Assembly (NCBI GenBank): GCA_015231405.1 | Contig: JADGBR010000012.1 | Location: 41,606 to 84,065, forward strand | Direction of reading: 5' to 3' | Length of the DNA stretch: 42,460 nt | From: Candidatus Omnitrophota bacterium | GTDB taxonomy: Bacteria > Omnitrophota > Gorgyraeia > Tantalellales > Tantalellaceae | Shown here: positions 10,401-18,479 of the stretch, piece after piece | Layout: each line of letters starts with the position of its first letter | Position numbering within the stretch: position 1 is the first letter of the stretch | Notes under the pieces: generated by a model | What the model saw: the letters and a program-made list of their open reading frames with translations, nothing else | Database searches by the model: none | What the model was told of the DNA's origin: nothing | Made by a program: the position numbers and the translations under genes

Positions 10401-12422
10401 ATAAATCCGGATATTATAGGGTTCGTGAAGAAAGCCCGGCTATGGCAGGAAGAGGATCATGCCCGGATGAGAGAGAGATGGCTGGCCGCGGGTAATAAGA
10501 GCCTTGAAGAGACTGGCGCCTATGAGGCAGGCGAAGGCAAAGAAACGGTATACGTCATAGAGAACGACCCGGGGAACGCTTACGATCTTGCCGAAAGGAT
10601 AAGAAAAGAAAGGGGTTCGAAATACCGGGTCATGCGAATGAGCTCAATGAGCGAGCTGAGCGCGGCTCTGGGGAAAGCCGTTCCCGACATAGTGGTCACC
10701 AACGCTTTTCTTGACGATAAAGATGAGCTTTCGGAGATTATACATGCCGTGACCATAAGGAACCCCAAAGCCCGGTTCATCGTCGCAAGTTACGACGCCG
10801 CCGCGCGGTCGCCTATTACGGGCAGGCTTGACACGGCGAGGCGCAAGATCGAGGAAGGACATGACGCGTATATGGACCGTCTCAGAAAGGTCTACAATAA
10901 GGGCTGGGACGCGTTATCTGAAAAAACGAAGGCGGTTCTCATTGACCCGGAAAAGTCTTTCTGGGGTGAGACGCTGACGCCCGAAAGCTTTTATGAGATA
11001 TATACTTTCCTAAATCCTGTTCATCCTACGGAACATTCTATGAAGTTCTATGGAGCTCATCCCGGCCTTTTCAACGAGAGAGGACATAGTATTAACCAGA
11101 AGATAAGGTCCCTTCTCTACAAGATCGTCAGACTTGGCGTAATTAACAGCCTAGATAGAACGTCCGCGGAAAAAGACCAGCTTAAAGGGCATGAAGTTCA
11201 CGGTACCTGGGAGAGCGTGCCTGACGGGATACTTGAGACATATATAAGCGCACTCCTCCGCGACCAGAACGAATGTAGAAAATTCTCCCAGGAAATGATG
11301 ATCCCAGGTGAAATGCTGGGATTCGAATGCGGGTTCGGGGACGAAGGGGATTTTATGCCCCCGGGATATCGTCGGGATGAAGAAGCAATTCGAAGGAATT
11401 CGATGGGAGTGATAATATCAGGAGCAAGGGGATATCTGGTCTATGGCCGGTTGAACAGGGCCATTAACGAATATAGAAGAGCTCTTATCAGGTCATTGTC
11501 TGGCGCCGATCTAGAAAAATATAATAGAAAACCCAGCGAACTAATGTTACTAACCCGTGATGAACTTGTTGAGTTATACCGTACGATCGATAATTCGCTT
11601 TTTGATCCCGAGGCGGTCGGAATGATATTAGAGGAATTATTGAATATGAAGAATGGGTGGTTCGAAGAGGCCGGGTTTGTGGCTCGGGAGCTGGGTATTA
11701 GAAGTATTATCGACGCTGTGGGCAAGGAAGAAAAAAATAACGTTATAGGTATAGTCGAGACCCCGTTCCATTTCGGGGACGTCATCGACGTTCTTGACGG
11801 CGTCGATAAGGAGAAGGAAATAGCCGCGGGTGAAACCTTCAAGGCGGAGGAAGCTTCCCGTATATGCGAAGGTATGTCTCCGGGGAAAGACGACGGGGAG
11901 CCCGGTGTAATAAACATCTGGTCCGGATACGCCCGGGATCCGAAACAAAGGGAACTAATGGAAGAATTTTCGCGAGCAAGTAAAGGCCGGGCTTATTCGA
12001 TAAGGGTTTATGACGATCTTGACGAGCTGGCGCTCGAAGCATCCAAAGATGACGGGACAAAAAAAGTCACTATTTTGCCGTATATCCACCTGGGCCGTAA
12101 GTTCGGGATCAGGAAATATCCCGAAAATTCCGGAGTTCTTTTTATGGATATGCCCGAAACAATGGGGGAAGGTCTTTATGAGTTCACCCAGATCGGGACC
12201 ATCATAATGACCGGCGTCGCCTTCCTTAAAGGTGACGAAGACGCGCTGAACGGTTTATACGCGCTTCTAACCGGCGAGACCCATTTCATCCGGTTAACAA
12301 TGTATCTTCTCAGGGAACATCCGAGCACTGTAAAGTTCCATATCACCCCTTCCTCCCTAAACAACTATAATGACTTCACACGCCTCAACCGAATGATGCG
12401 GCAGATACTAAGCTTCGCATAA
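7401..12422 (+). CDS. Giant secreted protein: PEP-synthase-type ATP-binding domain plus three receiver-like domains
   Basis: About 1673 residues from ATG 7401 (AGGGGATGAG upstream); an in-frame ATG at 7356 would place more hairpin sequence in the protein. A hydrophobic segment (FTITLFLTVSLIAP, from 7491) is the signal peptide or anchor. Residues 190-405 match the nucleotide-binding domain of PEP synthase/PPDK: RSSGIYEDG at 192-200, VVVQPF, DIEWGFFEGELYIIQARP ending at 404. A possible phosphohistidine swivel follows (SRQAH, H503). The PEP-binding TIM barrel of a true PEP synthase is absent. Then come three response-regulator-like domains: D731-D733 with D780; D895/D896 with D941; and E1054-N-D1056 whose phosphoacceptor position is N1101. 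The remaining 500 residues are mostly helical and unassigned. A phosphotransfer role is suggested by the parts, but catalysis in an exported protein is unproven. Upstream is the GGGACG hairpin; downstream the next gene has its own promoter. Confidence 0.85.
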   Translation: MMNVKCGLKMLDMNKGLIPHVPRPTSYVLRFTITLFLTVSLIAPTGTDGESQETGAATLAVMDAASRGVPRAARAKAYRELHEQQRAPEYGGKGAWDLAVEELASKIGYKHPGSVHLTMREVWARFIEENRELVDRGNSMIAKDEEFSATGIISVKTQDALRSIIRNMRLSRELKAFIKAQTAKLKGWLIGRSSGIYEDGFETSLAGVFSSFKKSDERFVVRAVRDVFVDSIGKVWIDQNKREVRLKGVPDTLNEKEGFAVVVQPFLKFESSGTAKTDYYRHISIETVFGDADYAVRSIHANAAEFLFDKRTGEYEFYPSYLSMPYEVRINGEECSMKDKPGRIRELLAGYPRIGPRGETSPLSDDQAREVARVAESLEEWIGVPLDIEWGFFEGELYIIQARPMVREFSEKLIEKDPKAFEDKELAAGTPIALGQTNSGGFTGKMVLFGANVKDEDIKRVEEDESQRGGFIRVQKDIATRVLDTGTKAGVLVDPEQGSRQAHNITLIEDRIHDGEFVYANGPVLKQDLMKKIRFVPHPDIADVWISSLEVTYFSDGLKGSFYTKIKNGVREPVEAIGPMSGNVKRRFMDVKYLQLYLKRNSEGRDTDKAVPEILRDFGKLHRFGPLVEYMRTDGKKDMAKIMGRAVENEDIGRHMVAIDHLCSALNYPLFPNEWDNPLVARLSKVKEFRAEYKRWVVKRSKPAIGKISESPFSSHPLPVNPGKIRVLVMDDDKRKLSDYALRLDKVFAGDPTFEIEYASSWEIASGKVAKKAFDLTFLDYEMPRGTEWTDARIAELIPGFGGIMISSEAYPEWMVEAEEEGAGTLLGLIWPGRDLREEGFPYMDSARDMLPGMIAKIKGTYDALVPGAEAYQGLPKDSIEPRVPDRLTVLFIQDDPKRNDWEGQCREVFTSDEYDFITADSFEKAAELLGTRKIDCCIADIGGTHVDKNYGELRKMFGHGVYGMGLYSGIFLQSGGAMAEDAHREFLEEAGFSADDNIAINPDIIGFVKKARLWQEEDHARMRERWLAAGNKSLEETGAYEAGEGKETVYVIENDPGNAYDLAERIRKERGSKYRVMRMSSMSELSAALGKAVPDIVVTNAFLDDKDELSEIIHAVTIRNPKARFIVASYDAAARSPITGRLDTARRKIEEGHDAYMDRLRKVYNKGWDALSEKTKAVLIDPEKSFWGETLTPESFYEIYTFLNPVHPTEHSMKFYGAHPGLFNERGHSINQKIRSLLYKIVRLGVINSLDRTSAEKDQLKGHEVHGTWESVPDGILETYISALLRDQNECRKFSQEMMIPGEMLGFECGFGDEGDFMPPGYRRDEEAIRRNSMGVIISGARGYLVYGRLNRAINEYRRALIRSLSGADLEKYNRKPSELMLLTRDELVELYRTIDNSLFDPEAVGMILEELLNMKNGWFEEAGFVARELGIRSIIDAVGKEEKNNVIGIVETPFHFGDVIDVLDGVDKEKEIAAGETFKAEEASRICEGMSPGKDDGEPGVINIWSGYARDPKQRELMEEFSRASKGRAYSIRVYDDLDELALEASKDDGTKKVTILPYIHLGRKFGIRKYPENSGVLFMDMPETMGEGLYEFTQIGTIIMTGVAFLKGDEDALNGLYALLTGETHFIRLTMYLLREHPSTVKFHITPSSLNNYNDFTRLNRMMRQILSFA

Positions 12423-12435
12423 TTGTTAATATTTG

Positions 12436-12464
12436 TTGACATAACATATCTGACATTATATAAT
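12436..12464 (+). promoter_or_regulatory. Perfect sigma70 consensus promoter
   Basis: TTGACA at 12436-12441, a 17-base spacer, and TATAAT at 12459-12464: an exact match to the housekeeping consensus in both boxes and in spacing. The predicted start is near 12471, giving a leader of about 43 bases before the radical SAM gene, whose ribosome site is AGGTAGG. Confidence 0.85.
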
Positions 12465-12513
12465 ACTAACTCAACAATGAACCAAATAACCCTCTAATAC
12501 AGGTAGGAAAAAC

Positions 12514-15500
12514 ATGGCTCATGTCATATTTTGTCGTTGTAAAAGAACGATGTCTTTTCTTCTCGTTCTATTTTTTCTTTTTAATTCGGTTCCCTTGGGC
12601 GAGGCGGCGGCATGGGGTTCTCTTTCGGGGGGAGCTACACTGGCGGCTCCGGACATTTTTGAGATAAAAGGTAGGGAGGATGAGTTAAAGGCTTTCGCTA
12701 TTTGCCGGGCTATAGAGGAAAGGCTGGTATCTTCAACGGACATAAAAAGCATTTACCTTGACGATCTATTACTTCTCCAGAGAGAGATAGGGTCGATATC
12801 CGAAGGGTGCACGCTCAGGCAGTACAATAACGAGATCTTCGTGCATCTTCCGGACAGTGATGTGGTCATCAGGTATTTTGACCCCGAAAAAGCCGATATC
12901 GATCCGGGATTTTCGATAACAGAAAAACTGAGGACATTCCCACTCGGTGAAAATCCCAGGATACTGCAACAGATCATCTGGACGAAAGAAGATCCGCCGT
13001 CAAAGAAATTTAAGCCTCTGGCCAGGCATTTCGGCGAGGCTAAACTTTCTAAGCCGGCTGATGCCATAGCTGAAGGGCTCACCGGCCGCGAAGTATTCAA
13101 ACCGGCGGGAGACGACCCCTTCAATGTGCTCCTTGTATGGCCCAAATACAGGAACCGTCCCGCCAGGATATCCAGTATGCACTATCTCGCGAGCGCTATC
13201 GAAAGTAAAGAATTCCTTCTCGATCTCGCCCGGGCAATGAGCGAAGCCGACCCTAACGACCCTTTCTACAAAGAGGCGGCGAAATTAAGACTTGAGGACC
13301 TTCCGAACATAAACGTCGAGGTGCTGGACCTTTCGATGGCGGATGAGGACTTCAACCTCGCGGAGTTCCTGAAACAGAAAAAATATGACCTTATCGGCAT
13401 GTCGACCCTTACGCAGAACCACAGGGCGACGTCCGGGCATATGCGACTTATAAGAAAAACATCGCCATCGAGCGCCCTAATAGCGGGAGGATGGCACGCT
13501 TCGGCGCTGCCGGAAGATACGATCGAGGAAACAGGAGCGCAACTTGTTGTCAGCGGCCAAGGCGTTGAAACCCTGGCGGATATCGTCCTCAGGCTTATTT
13601 TCGGCGGCCGTGATGTGGATCCGGCCGATAATATAGGTAAAATAAGCCGGCTTGTCGAAGGCGTTTGCTTTAAGGATAAGGACGGCAAATTCGTCCATAC
13701 GGGTAATAGGAAGATGCTTCTGGGTTTCGATAAATACCCGTATCCTCACCACAGCCACGCGCGGTCGGTATTCAAGAAACCCTACGAAGAAGAACAGCTA
13801 AAAGATCCCAGGGACGAAGAGAAAGAGCTTAGATCAGGTTTTGTTCATACGTCTTTCGGCTGCCCTTTTAGATGCAAATACTGCGCGAATCCAGCGGTAT
13901 ATAAAAGATACATGAAACGCGGGCTCGATAACCTGAAAAAGGAACTGGACGAGCTTTTCGATTCGGGCGTCAGGGCTTTTTCGTTCCGCGACGAGACCTG
14001 GAGCTTTGTCCCGGAAAGAGCTGACGCGATCATAAAAATGATGCAGGCGTACAAGGACAGGGCGAACGCCATGGGCGATAATTTTTACTGGTCAGCGACG
14101 ACGAGAGCGGATCTCCTTTCGAGGGAGATGCTGACGAAAATGAGGGAGTCGGGGCTAATGACTTTATATTTCGGCATAGAGACCGGCGATATGCCCCTAA
14201 TGAAGGCGGTCAAGGGGGTGAGCGTCGATTACGAGAAAATACTCGAGAATATCAAGATATGCGACGAGTTAAAGATAGTCACGTTCTCCTATCTCCAGGT
14301 AGGCCTCCCCGGCCAGGACATGGCTTCTATCATGAGGACCGCGCGTTTTATCATCGAGGCCAAGGCATATACATCGAGCGTTTTTATCACGCTTCCCTTG
14401 CCTGGAAGCCCTTATTTCAAGCCGCTGAACGACGGTCCTATAAGGATGCTATCGGACCTAATGGATAATAATGGCGGTCATGATCTCCGGACCGAAACTG
14501 ATGAGCTGACTTACATGGAAATATGGCTCATAGAAAAATGTTTCAAAGCCCTTGAAAGGACGAAAAGCCTTAAAAGGCAAATTGCCGATAACGGGATGAA
14601 CGTAATGATAGGCGACGAAACCGTAATAATGGGATTTTTGAGGACAGCCGCTATTGTCGACAAGGTGATAAGGACCAACCCGATGTATGACGGCACCAAC
14701 CGGGCAAAGATATTGGGCGATCTTTTAAAGTCAGATACATCTTTATATCACGTTTACGGTGTATTTCTAAAGCACTTCGATGAGGACCCATGGTACAACG
14801 AAAACCCCTTCAATCTGACCGAATCGCTAATGGATCCGGAGTTCGCTAGAAGTTATGATCGCATGTTGACGGATATAACATTCGTTAACGGTTATGATAT
14901 CCTCAAAGAAATGGATCTTGGCTGCATGTTCTATATTATGCAGGCCATCTGGGCGCATTATAAAGACGAGCCGGGAAGATCAAAAAGAGTGATCTTTGAT
15001 GGGCTGGACGCCGGGACGATAATATCATCATTGCAGGCTATGGTCGGATCTATCAGCCTCGGTGAACAAAAAGAAGAAGAAGATAGCGCGCTCGGATCCA
15101 AGATAAAAAAAACAGAGGCCGAAGGTAGATCAATATCCGATTTTAAGCTGGCTTTACTCGATAATCCCTATGAAAAGAGGTTGTTGGAAATACTGCAAAA
15201 TAAAGGGATACCGCCGGGAGTTCCGGCTGAAAAAATAAAGGGAGTGCTTGCCAAGATCGCGGGAAGCGACGCGGACCTTGTCCGGATGGTCCGTGACCTG
15301 CCGTTCGAGGAGACAACGATCGATGAGTTCAAGGATGGGCTTCGCCAGAAAGCCGGTAAAAAAGGAGAAGGCCCTAGCGCAAGGCTCGAGGCGACTTTCG
15401 CAATTGTCGGAGATACAGCCGGTATGGACGCGAACGGTTATAAGGAGGCATTACTGGGAAAACTCGGGGAAGACGCGGAGCTGGTTGAATTAGTCACAGC

Positions 15501-16707
15501 CCTTGACCCCGAAAGGTTGAAGATCATCAAATACTGGTACGCGTTAAGGGAAAAAGTCGAACACCGGGAACAATCTCCCGAAGTCAGGCTGGCCAAGGCG
15601 ATCGTGACCGGGAAATATGTCGAGATAATCGGCGGAACCGTGGAAGATGAGCCGGTAAAGGCGCTTATCCTTAAGGCGCTTGATAATTCCAGGAGCACGG
15701 GGGACCCTCAGACGAAAGCTTTACTTGATATAATGGAAATACCCGAAGGGTCCGGAGAAAGGCGGCTTATGGAAGCCATGATGCTTCTTAATGTGTCCGA
15801 GTATAAGACAACCAAAGATTATCAGAACGCGCTTATCGAATACGTCAAAACAGATGACCATTCACGATCAATGGATCGGGAGATAGCGCGTTTGAGATCA
15901 GAGATCAGATTCGGACTAAGTGAGGAAGGAGATACGATCTATTTCCGCAATAAGGACAGACAGAAAATGGGAACGGACACGGGGAATGCGGCGTTCGTAA
16001 AGAATAACGAAGGGATGATAAGAACTTTTCTCGCCGATATCCCGGACAAGGTGCTTGTCCGTGTTCCCGTGGAGATGTTCGAAAAAATGGATGAGTCCGT
16101 CCGTAAGACATTCACGGGCGCTTATCTGGGCTCGCCTAACGGCGTAATAGAGCTGTACTACATGTCGGGTACCGGTCTAGTGCCCGAGTCGGTTTACGGG
16201 AAACTCGGCGTGGAGAAGAGAAGAATTGATTTCGAAAGGACTAGGAGTAACACCATAACGCTTTTACCGGTCTCGAAGGATGAGGAGATAGACCAGACGC
16301 TTATCCGCTCTAGGATCGGGGATATGAAACTCGGCTTGAACGATACCGTTATATCACCGGTCGGGATCGAAGGCGACCAGGCTTTTCTAGCCAGGGGTAC
16401 GGTGCTGGGGTTGAACCTTATGTACATTTATCGTAAGTCGGTGGAGAAGCCGATAGTCGACAGAGATGACCTTATAGACGTTGTCAATAAGCTGAGAACC
16501 CTTTGCGGGGTGCCGAATGGCAGTGATTTCTCCGTGAAACCCGAAGATGTGTACGCCCTGGCCGCCGGAGAGTTCGCGGAAGGCGGCGAGAACGCTCTGA
16601 TCCGCGCGCTTAAAAAACTCGTACCACTCCTTCCGATGGAGCCCATTGACAGGGAAGAACAAAGACGGCTGTATGAGGCGTTCAGGGAGGTCGTGACGAA
16701 GGCATAG
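12514..16707 (+). CDS. Secreted or membrane-anchored B12-binding-like/radical SAM protein
   Basis: 1397 residues. The N-terminus has basic residues, a hydrophobic core (FLLVLFFLFNSV) and a plausible cleavage site after GEAAA, i.e. a signal peptide. Residues about 205-370 look like the cobalamin-binding-domain fold of radical SAM enzymes (FNVLLVWPKYR, DLIGMSTLT, ALIAGGWHA, VSGQGVETL), but the DxHxxG cobalamin ligand motif is not visible. The radical SAM core follows with C450-x3-C454-x2-C457, then FSFRDETW, YFGIETGD and QVGLPGQD as expected for the TIM barrel. After about residue 700 come long helical regions and a C-terminal alpha/beta domain containing VRVPVEMFE, comparable with CVPIEVFR in the first giant protein. 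A radical SAM enzyme needs an iron-sulfur cluster and reductant, so export is unexpected; the hydrophobic segment might be an uncleaved anchor with the enzyme inside. The substrate is unknown. Confidence 0.88.
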   Translation: MAHVIFCRCKRTMSFLLVLFFLFNSVPLGEAAAWGSLSGGATLAAPDIFEIKGREDELKAFAICRAIEERLVSSTDIKSIYLDDLLLLQREIGSISEGCTLRQYNNEIFVHLPDSDVVIRYFDPEKADIDPGFSITEKLRTFPLGENPRILQQIIWTKEDPPSKKFKPLARHFGEAKLSKPADAIAEGLTGREVFKPAGDDPFNVLLVWPKYRNRPARISSMHYLASAIESKEFLLDLARAMSEADPNDPFYKEAAKLRLEDLPNINVEVLDLSMADEDFNLAEFLKQKKYDLIGMSTLTQNHRATSGHMRLIRKTSPSSALIAGGWHASALPEDTIEETGAQLVVSGQGVETLADIVLRLIFGGRDVDPADNIGKISRLVEGVCFKDKDGKFVHTGNRKMLLGFDKYPYPHHSHARSVFKKPYEEEQLKDPRDEEKELRSGFVHTSFGCPFRCKYCANPAVYKRYMKRGLDNLKKELDELFDSGVRAFSFRDETWSFVPERADAIIKMMQAYKDRANAMGDNFYWSATTRADLLSREMLTKMRESGLMTLYFGIETGDMPLMKAVKGVSVDYEKILENIKICDELKIVTFSYLQVGLPGQDMASIMRTARFIIEAKAYTSSVFITLPLPGSPYFKPLNDGPIRMLSDLMDNNGGHDLRTETDELTYMEIWLIEKCFKALERTKSLKRQIADNGMNVMIGDETVIMGFLRTAAIVDKVIRTNPMYDGTNRAKILGDLLKSDTSLYHVYGVFLKHFDEDPWYNENPFNLTESLMDPEFARSYDRMLTDITFVNGYDILKEMDLGCMFYIMQAIWAHYKDEPGRSKRVIFDGLDAGTIISSLQAMVGSISLGEQKEEEDSALGSKIKKTEAEGRSISDFKLALLDNPYEKRLLEILQNKGIPPGVPAEKIKGVLAKIAGSDADLVRMVRDLPFEETTIDEFKDGLRQKAGKKGEGPSARLEATFAIVGDTAGMDANGYKEALLGKLGEDAELVELVTALDPERLKIIKYWYALREKVEHREQSPEVRLAKAIVTGKYVEIIGGTVEDEPVKALILKALDNSRSTGDPQTKALLDIMEIPEGSGERRLMEAMMLLNVSEYKTTKDYQNALIEYVKTDDHSRSMDREIARLRSEIRFGLSEEGDTIYFRNKDRQKMGTDTGNAAFVKNNEGMIRTFLADIPDKVLVRVPVEMFEKMDESVRKTFTGAYLGSPNGVIELYYMSGTGLVPESVYGKLGVEKRRIDFERTRSNTITLLPVSKDEEIDQTLIRSRIGDMKLGLNDTVISPVGIEGDQAFLARGTVLGLNLMYIYRKSVEKPIVDRDDLIDVVNKLRTLCGVPNGSDFSVKPEDVYALAAGEFAEGGENALIRALKKLVPLLPMEPIDREEQRRLYEAFREVVTKA

Positions 16708-16718
16708 CTTTGGGACAA

Positions 16719-16772
16719 TAGACCATGGACCATAGACTATAGACCATGGTCCATGGTCAATGGTCTATGGTC
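16719..16772. repeat. CCATGG-word hairpin (family B)
   Basis: TAGACCATGGACCATAGAC on the left, GGTCTATGGTC on the right, with palindromic CCATGG cores. It lies after the radical SAM gene. Confidence 0.85.
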
Positions 16773-16787
16773 GAACCCGCCAACCCA

Positions 16788-16796
16788 TGTTATAAT
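16788..16796 (+). promoter_or_regulatory. Extended -10 promoter, probable leaderless start
   Basis: TGTTATAAT is a perfect extended -10 box (TGn plus TATAAT). No good -35 is visible because the position falls in the upstream hairpin. The nucleotidyltransferase ATG at 16803 is 7 bases beyond the box, where transcription should start, and no ribosome site is present. Confidence 0.65.
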
Positions 16797-16802
16797 ACCA
16801 CT

Positions 16803-17360
16803 ATGGACTTCAAACTTGTATTCAGCTTTCTCATAGACACGTTCGAACGCGAGAAGATCGATTTCGCGCTGATAGGCGGGTTCGCTCTCCAGGCGGCCGG
16901 GATCACGCGCACGACGAAGGATATAGACCTTTTGATCCTGGCCCAGGATTCGGTCAAGATCAAGAAGGCGCTTTTGTCCAGGGGGTATGAGCTCCTGCAT
17001 GAGAGTAAGGACGTACTGAACTTTCTCGGGAAAAAACCCGATCTCGGCAAGATCGATTTCCTTCTCGCGCACAGGAAATACGCGCTGGGCATGTTGGACC
17101 GCGCCGTGACCCGTCCTGTCTTCGACGGGAAGCTCCGGGTTAAGACCATCGGTAAGGAAGACCTTATCGGGCTTAAGCTTCAGTCCAGCGTGAACGACCC
17201 GTCCAGGTATTACCAGGATATGGCGGATATTTTTTCGCTTATCAGGGAGAACTATGGTATAATTGATATCAATTTAGTGCGGGAATATTTTGAGGTTTTC
17301 AACAAAACGGACGAACTTGAAAAAATTATCGAACAGGTCAAAGATGCTCACAAAAAATGA
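16803..17360 (+). CDS. Nucleotidyltransferase-fold protein (MNT/AbiEii-like)
   Basis: 185 residues from ATG 16803; longer readings from 16746 only translate the preceding hairpin. The pol-beta nucleotidyltransferase signature is clear: G25-G26 in LIGGFALQ followed by D40-I-D42 in TKDIDLLI, and a later KIDFLL that can supply the third acidic residue. The C-terminal half (KTIGKEDLIGLKLQS, then a helical bundle with YQDMADI) is typical of small stand-alone nucleotidyltransferases that modify RNA or protein, several of which are toxins or antitoxins. It overlaps the next small gene by 17 bases, so the two are translationally coupled. The gene has its own extended -10 promoter and perhaps a leaderless mRNA. 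I infer a toxin-antitoxin-like or housekeeping modification pair; the target is unknown. Confidence 0.8.
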   Translation: MDFKLVFSFLIDTFEREKIDFALIGGFALQAAGITRTTKDIDLLILAQDSVKIKKALLSRGYELLHESKDVLNFLGKKPDLGKIDFLLAHRKYALGMLDRAVTRPVFDGKLRVKTIGKEDLIGLKLQSSVNDPSRYYQDMADIFSLIRENYGIIDINLVREYFEVFNKTDELEKIIEQVKDAHKK

Positions 17361-17547
17361 CAGCCGTGATATGCTCAAAGACTCGCTGGACGCGGAAAAA
17401 AGAGATAATTTCCGTATCGCCGGCAGAGAAGGAATAAAACTGTCCACTTTCGACGAATACCTGCATTTTCTCGAGAAGACGCAGGAGGTATTCGGATCGT
17501 TCCCAGTCAAGCCGGCTCCCACTCCATCTTCTAAAAATAAGCTTTAG
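17344..17547 (+). CDS. Small hypothetical protein coupled to the nucleotidyltransferase
   Basis: 67 residues from ATG 17344, which overlaps the end of the nucleotidyltransferase gene in another frame; an upstream ATG at 17290 in this frame is less likely because it lies deep inside that gene. The protein is charged, with a helical N-terminal part (DMLKDSLDAEKRDNFRIAGREG), then STFDEYLHFLEKTQEVFG and a Pro/Ser/Lys tail. I do not recognise a family. The overlap suggests it acts together with its partner, for instance as an antidote, adaptor or substrate. A long AGGGTCA-word hairpin follows. Confidence 0.65.
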   Translation: MLTKNDSRDMLKDSLDAEKRDNFRIAGREGIKLSTFDEYLHFLEKTQEVFGSFPVKPAPTPSSKNKL

Positions 17548-17571
17548 GAACGGATTTTAGCAAACTGAATT

Positions 17572-17670
17572 CAGGGTCAAGGGGCAAGGGTCAGGGTATT
17601 TTTATGTTCATATCCGGAACCTATACAACCCCACCCCTTACCCTTACCCTGACCCTAAACCCTTGACCCT
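17572..17670. repeat. AGGGTCA-word hairpin
   Basis: Left arm (17572-17599) of AGGGTCA/AGGGGCA words, right arm (17634-17670) of CCCTTACCCTGACCCT words. It follows the nucleotidyltransferase pair and precedes the SYLF promoter. Confidence 0.85.
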
Positions 17671-17679
17671 CAGATATTG

Positions 17680-17709
17680 TTGGCATTATTCTCTCTCTGC
17701 GGGTATAAT
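17680..17709 (+). promoter_or_regulatory. Promoter of the SYLF gene
   Basis: TTGGCA at 17680-17685 and TATAAT at 17704-17709 with an 18-base spacer; the predicted start lies near 17716, just before the AAAGGGGG ribosome site. Confidence 0.7.
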
Positions 17710-17729
17710 CTTTCCAAAGGGGGATATTC

Positions 17730-18404
17730 ATGCGGAAAATTCTGGTGTCTTTGTTACTAGTTCTCTCCTGTTCGGTTCTAAACGCCTACGCCGATAAGAC
17801 GGACGACCTTATCGTCGACGCCGCCAGGGTGTTCGAGGATATGACCAATATGCCCGAAAGCGGGATACCCAAGGATTATATACGATCCAGCGCGGCGATA
17901 GCCATTTTTCCGTCGACGCTGGCGGGCGGCTTCGTTTTTGGCGGACAGTTCGGCCGGGGAGTTATCGTTTCCAAGGACGAGAAAACCGGAAAGTGGAGCG
18001 TTCCGGCTGTTTTCACTATAGCCGGATTAAGCTGGGGTCTCCAGATAGGGGGCCAGGCCACGGATATAATCCTTTTAATAAGGAATGAGCGCGGGGTGGA
18101 CGGGCTTCTTCAAAGCAAGTTCAAGCTGGGCGGCGACGCGAGCATAGCGGTTGGGCCTGTCGGGAGAGAAGCCGAAGCGGCTACGGACCTTATGCTTAAA
18201 AGCGGGATCCTGTCTTATTCGAGGTCGAGGGGCGCGTTCATAGGAGTTAAGCTCGAGGGCGCGGTCATTGCGGCCGAAGACGAGAACAATGCCGCTTTGT
18301 ACGGCACAGGCGTTACGGCGAAGGATATACTGAAAGGAAAACAGTTATTCCCGACCAAGTCAGCCGAGAGGCTTATGGCGGATCTCAGCCAGTACGAGAA
18401 ATAA
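17730..18404 (+). CDS. Secreted SYLF-domain lipid-binding protein
   Basis: 224 residues with a clear signal peptide (ILVSLLLVLSCSVLNAYA). The mature part is the SYLF (YSC84) domain over essentially its whole length: an initial helix (DAARVFEDMTNMP), then SSAAIAIFPSTLAGGFVFGGQFGRGVIVSK, a central GGQATDIILLI, and the C-terminal GRAFIGVKLEGAVI-like segment, here GAFIGVKLEGAVIAAEDENNAALYG. In other organisms these domains bind phosphoinositides or other membrane lipids, and bacterial secreted versions sit in the periplasm. The gene has its own promoter and a strong ribosome site (AAAGGGGG). It is a single-gene unit closed by an AGCTGAAAGCT-type hairpin. The role here is probably envelope lipid binding; nothing in the context narrows this. 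Confidence 0.9.
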   Translation: MRKILVSLLLVLSCSVLNAYADKTDDLIVDAARVFEDMTNMPESGIPKDYIRSSAAIAIFPSTLAGGFVFGGQFGRGVIVSKDEKTGKWSVPAVFTIAGLSWGLQIGGQATDIILLIRNERGVDGLLQSKFKLGGDASIAVGPVGREAEAATDLMLKSGILSYSRSRGAFIGVKLEGAVIAAEDENNAALYGTGVTAKDILKGKQLFPTKSAERLMADLSQYEK

Positions 18405-18409
18405 TGTGT

Positions 18410-18470
18410 TAGCTGTCAGCTTTTGATGTATAGCTACCTTATACTCTGAAAGCTGAAGGCTGGTAGCTAA
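18410..18470. repeat. AGCTGAAAGCT-word hairpin (family C)
   Basis: TAGCTGTCAGC and TAGCTACC on the left pair with GCTGAAGGCTGGTAGCTA on the right. It lies between the SYLF and PilZ genes. Confidence 0.8.
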
Positions 18471-18479
18471 GGATCAGAT

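Noticed and set aside
16746-16802. ATG at 16746 as the nucleotidyltransferase start
   Set aside because: The first 19 residues come from the CCATGG hairpin and the promoter box; ATG 16803 fits the family.
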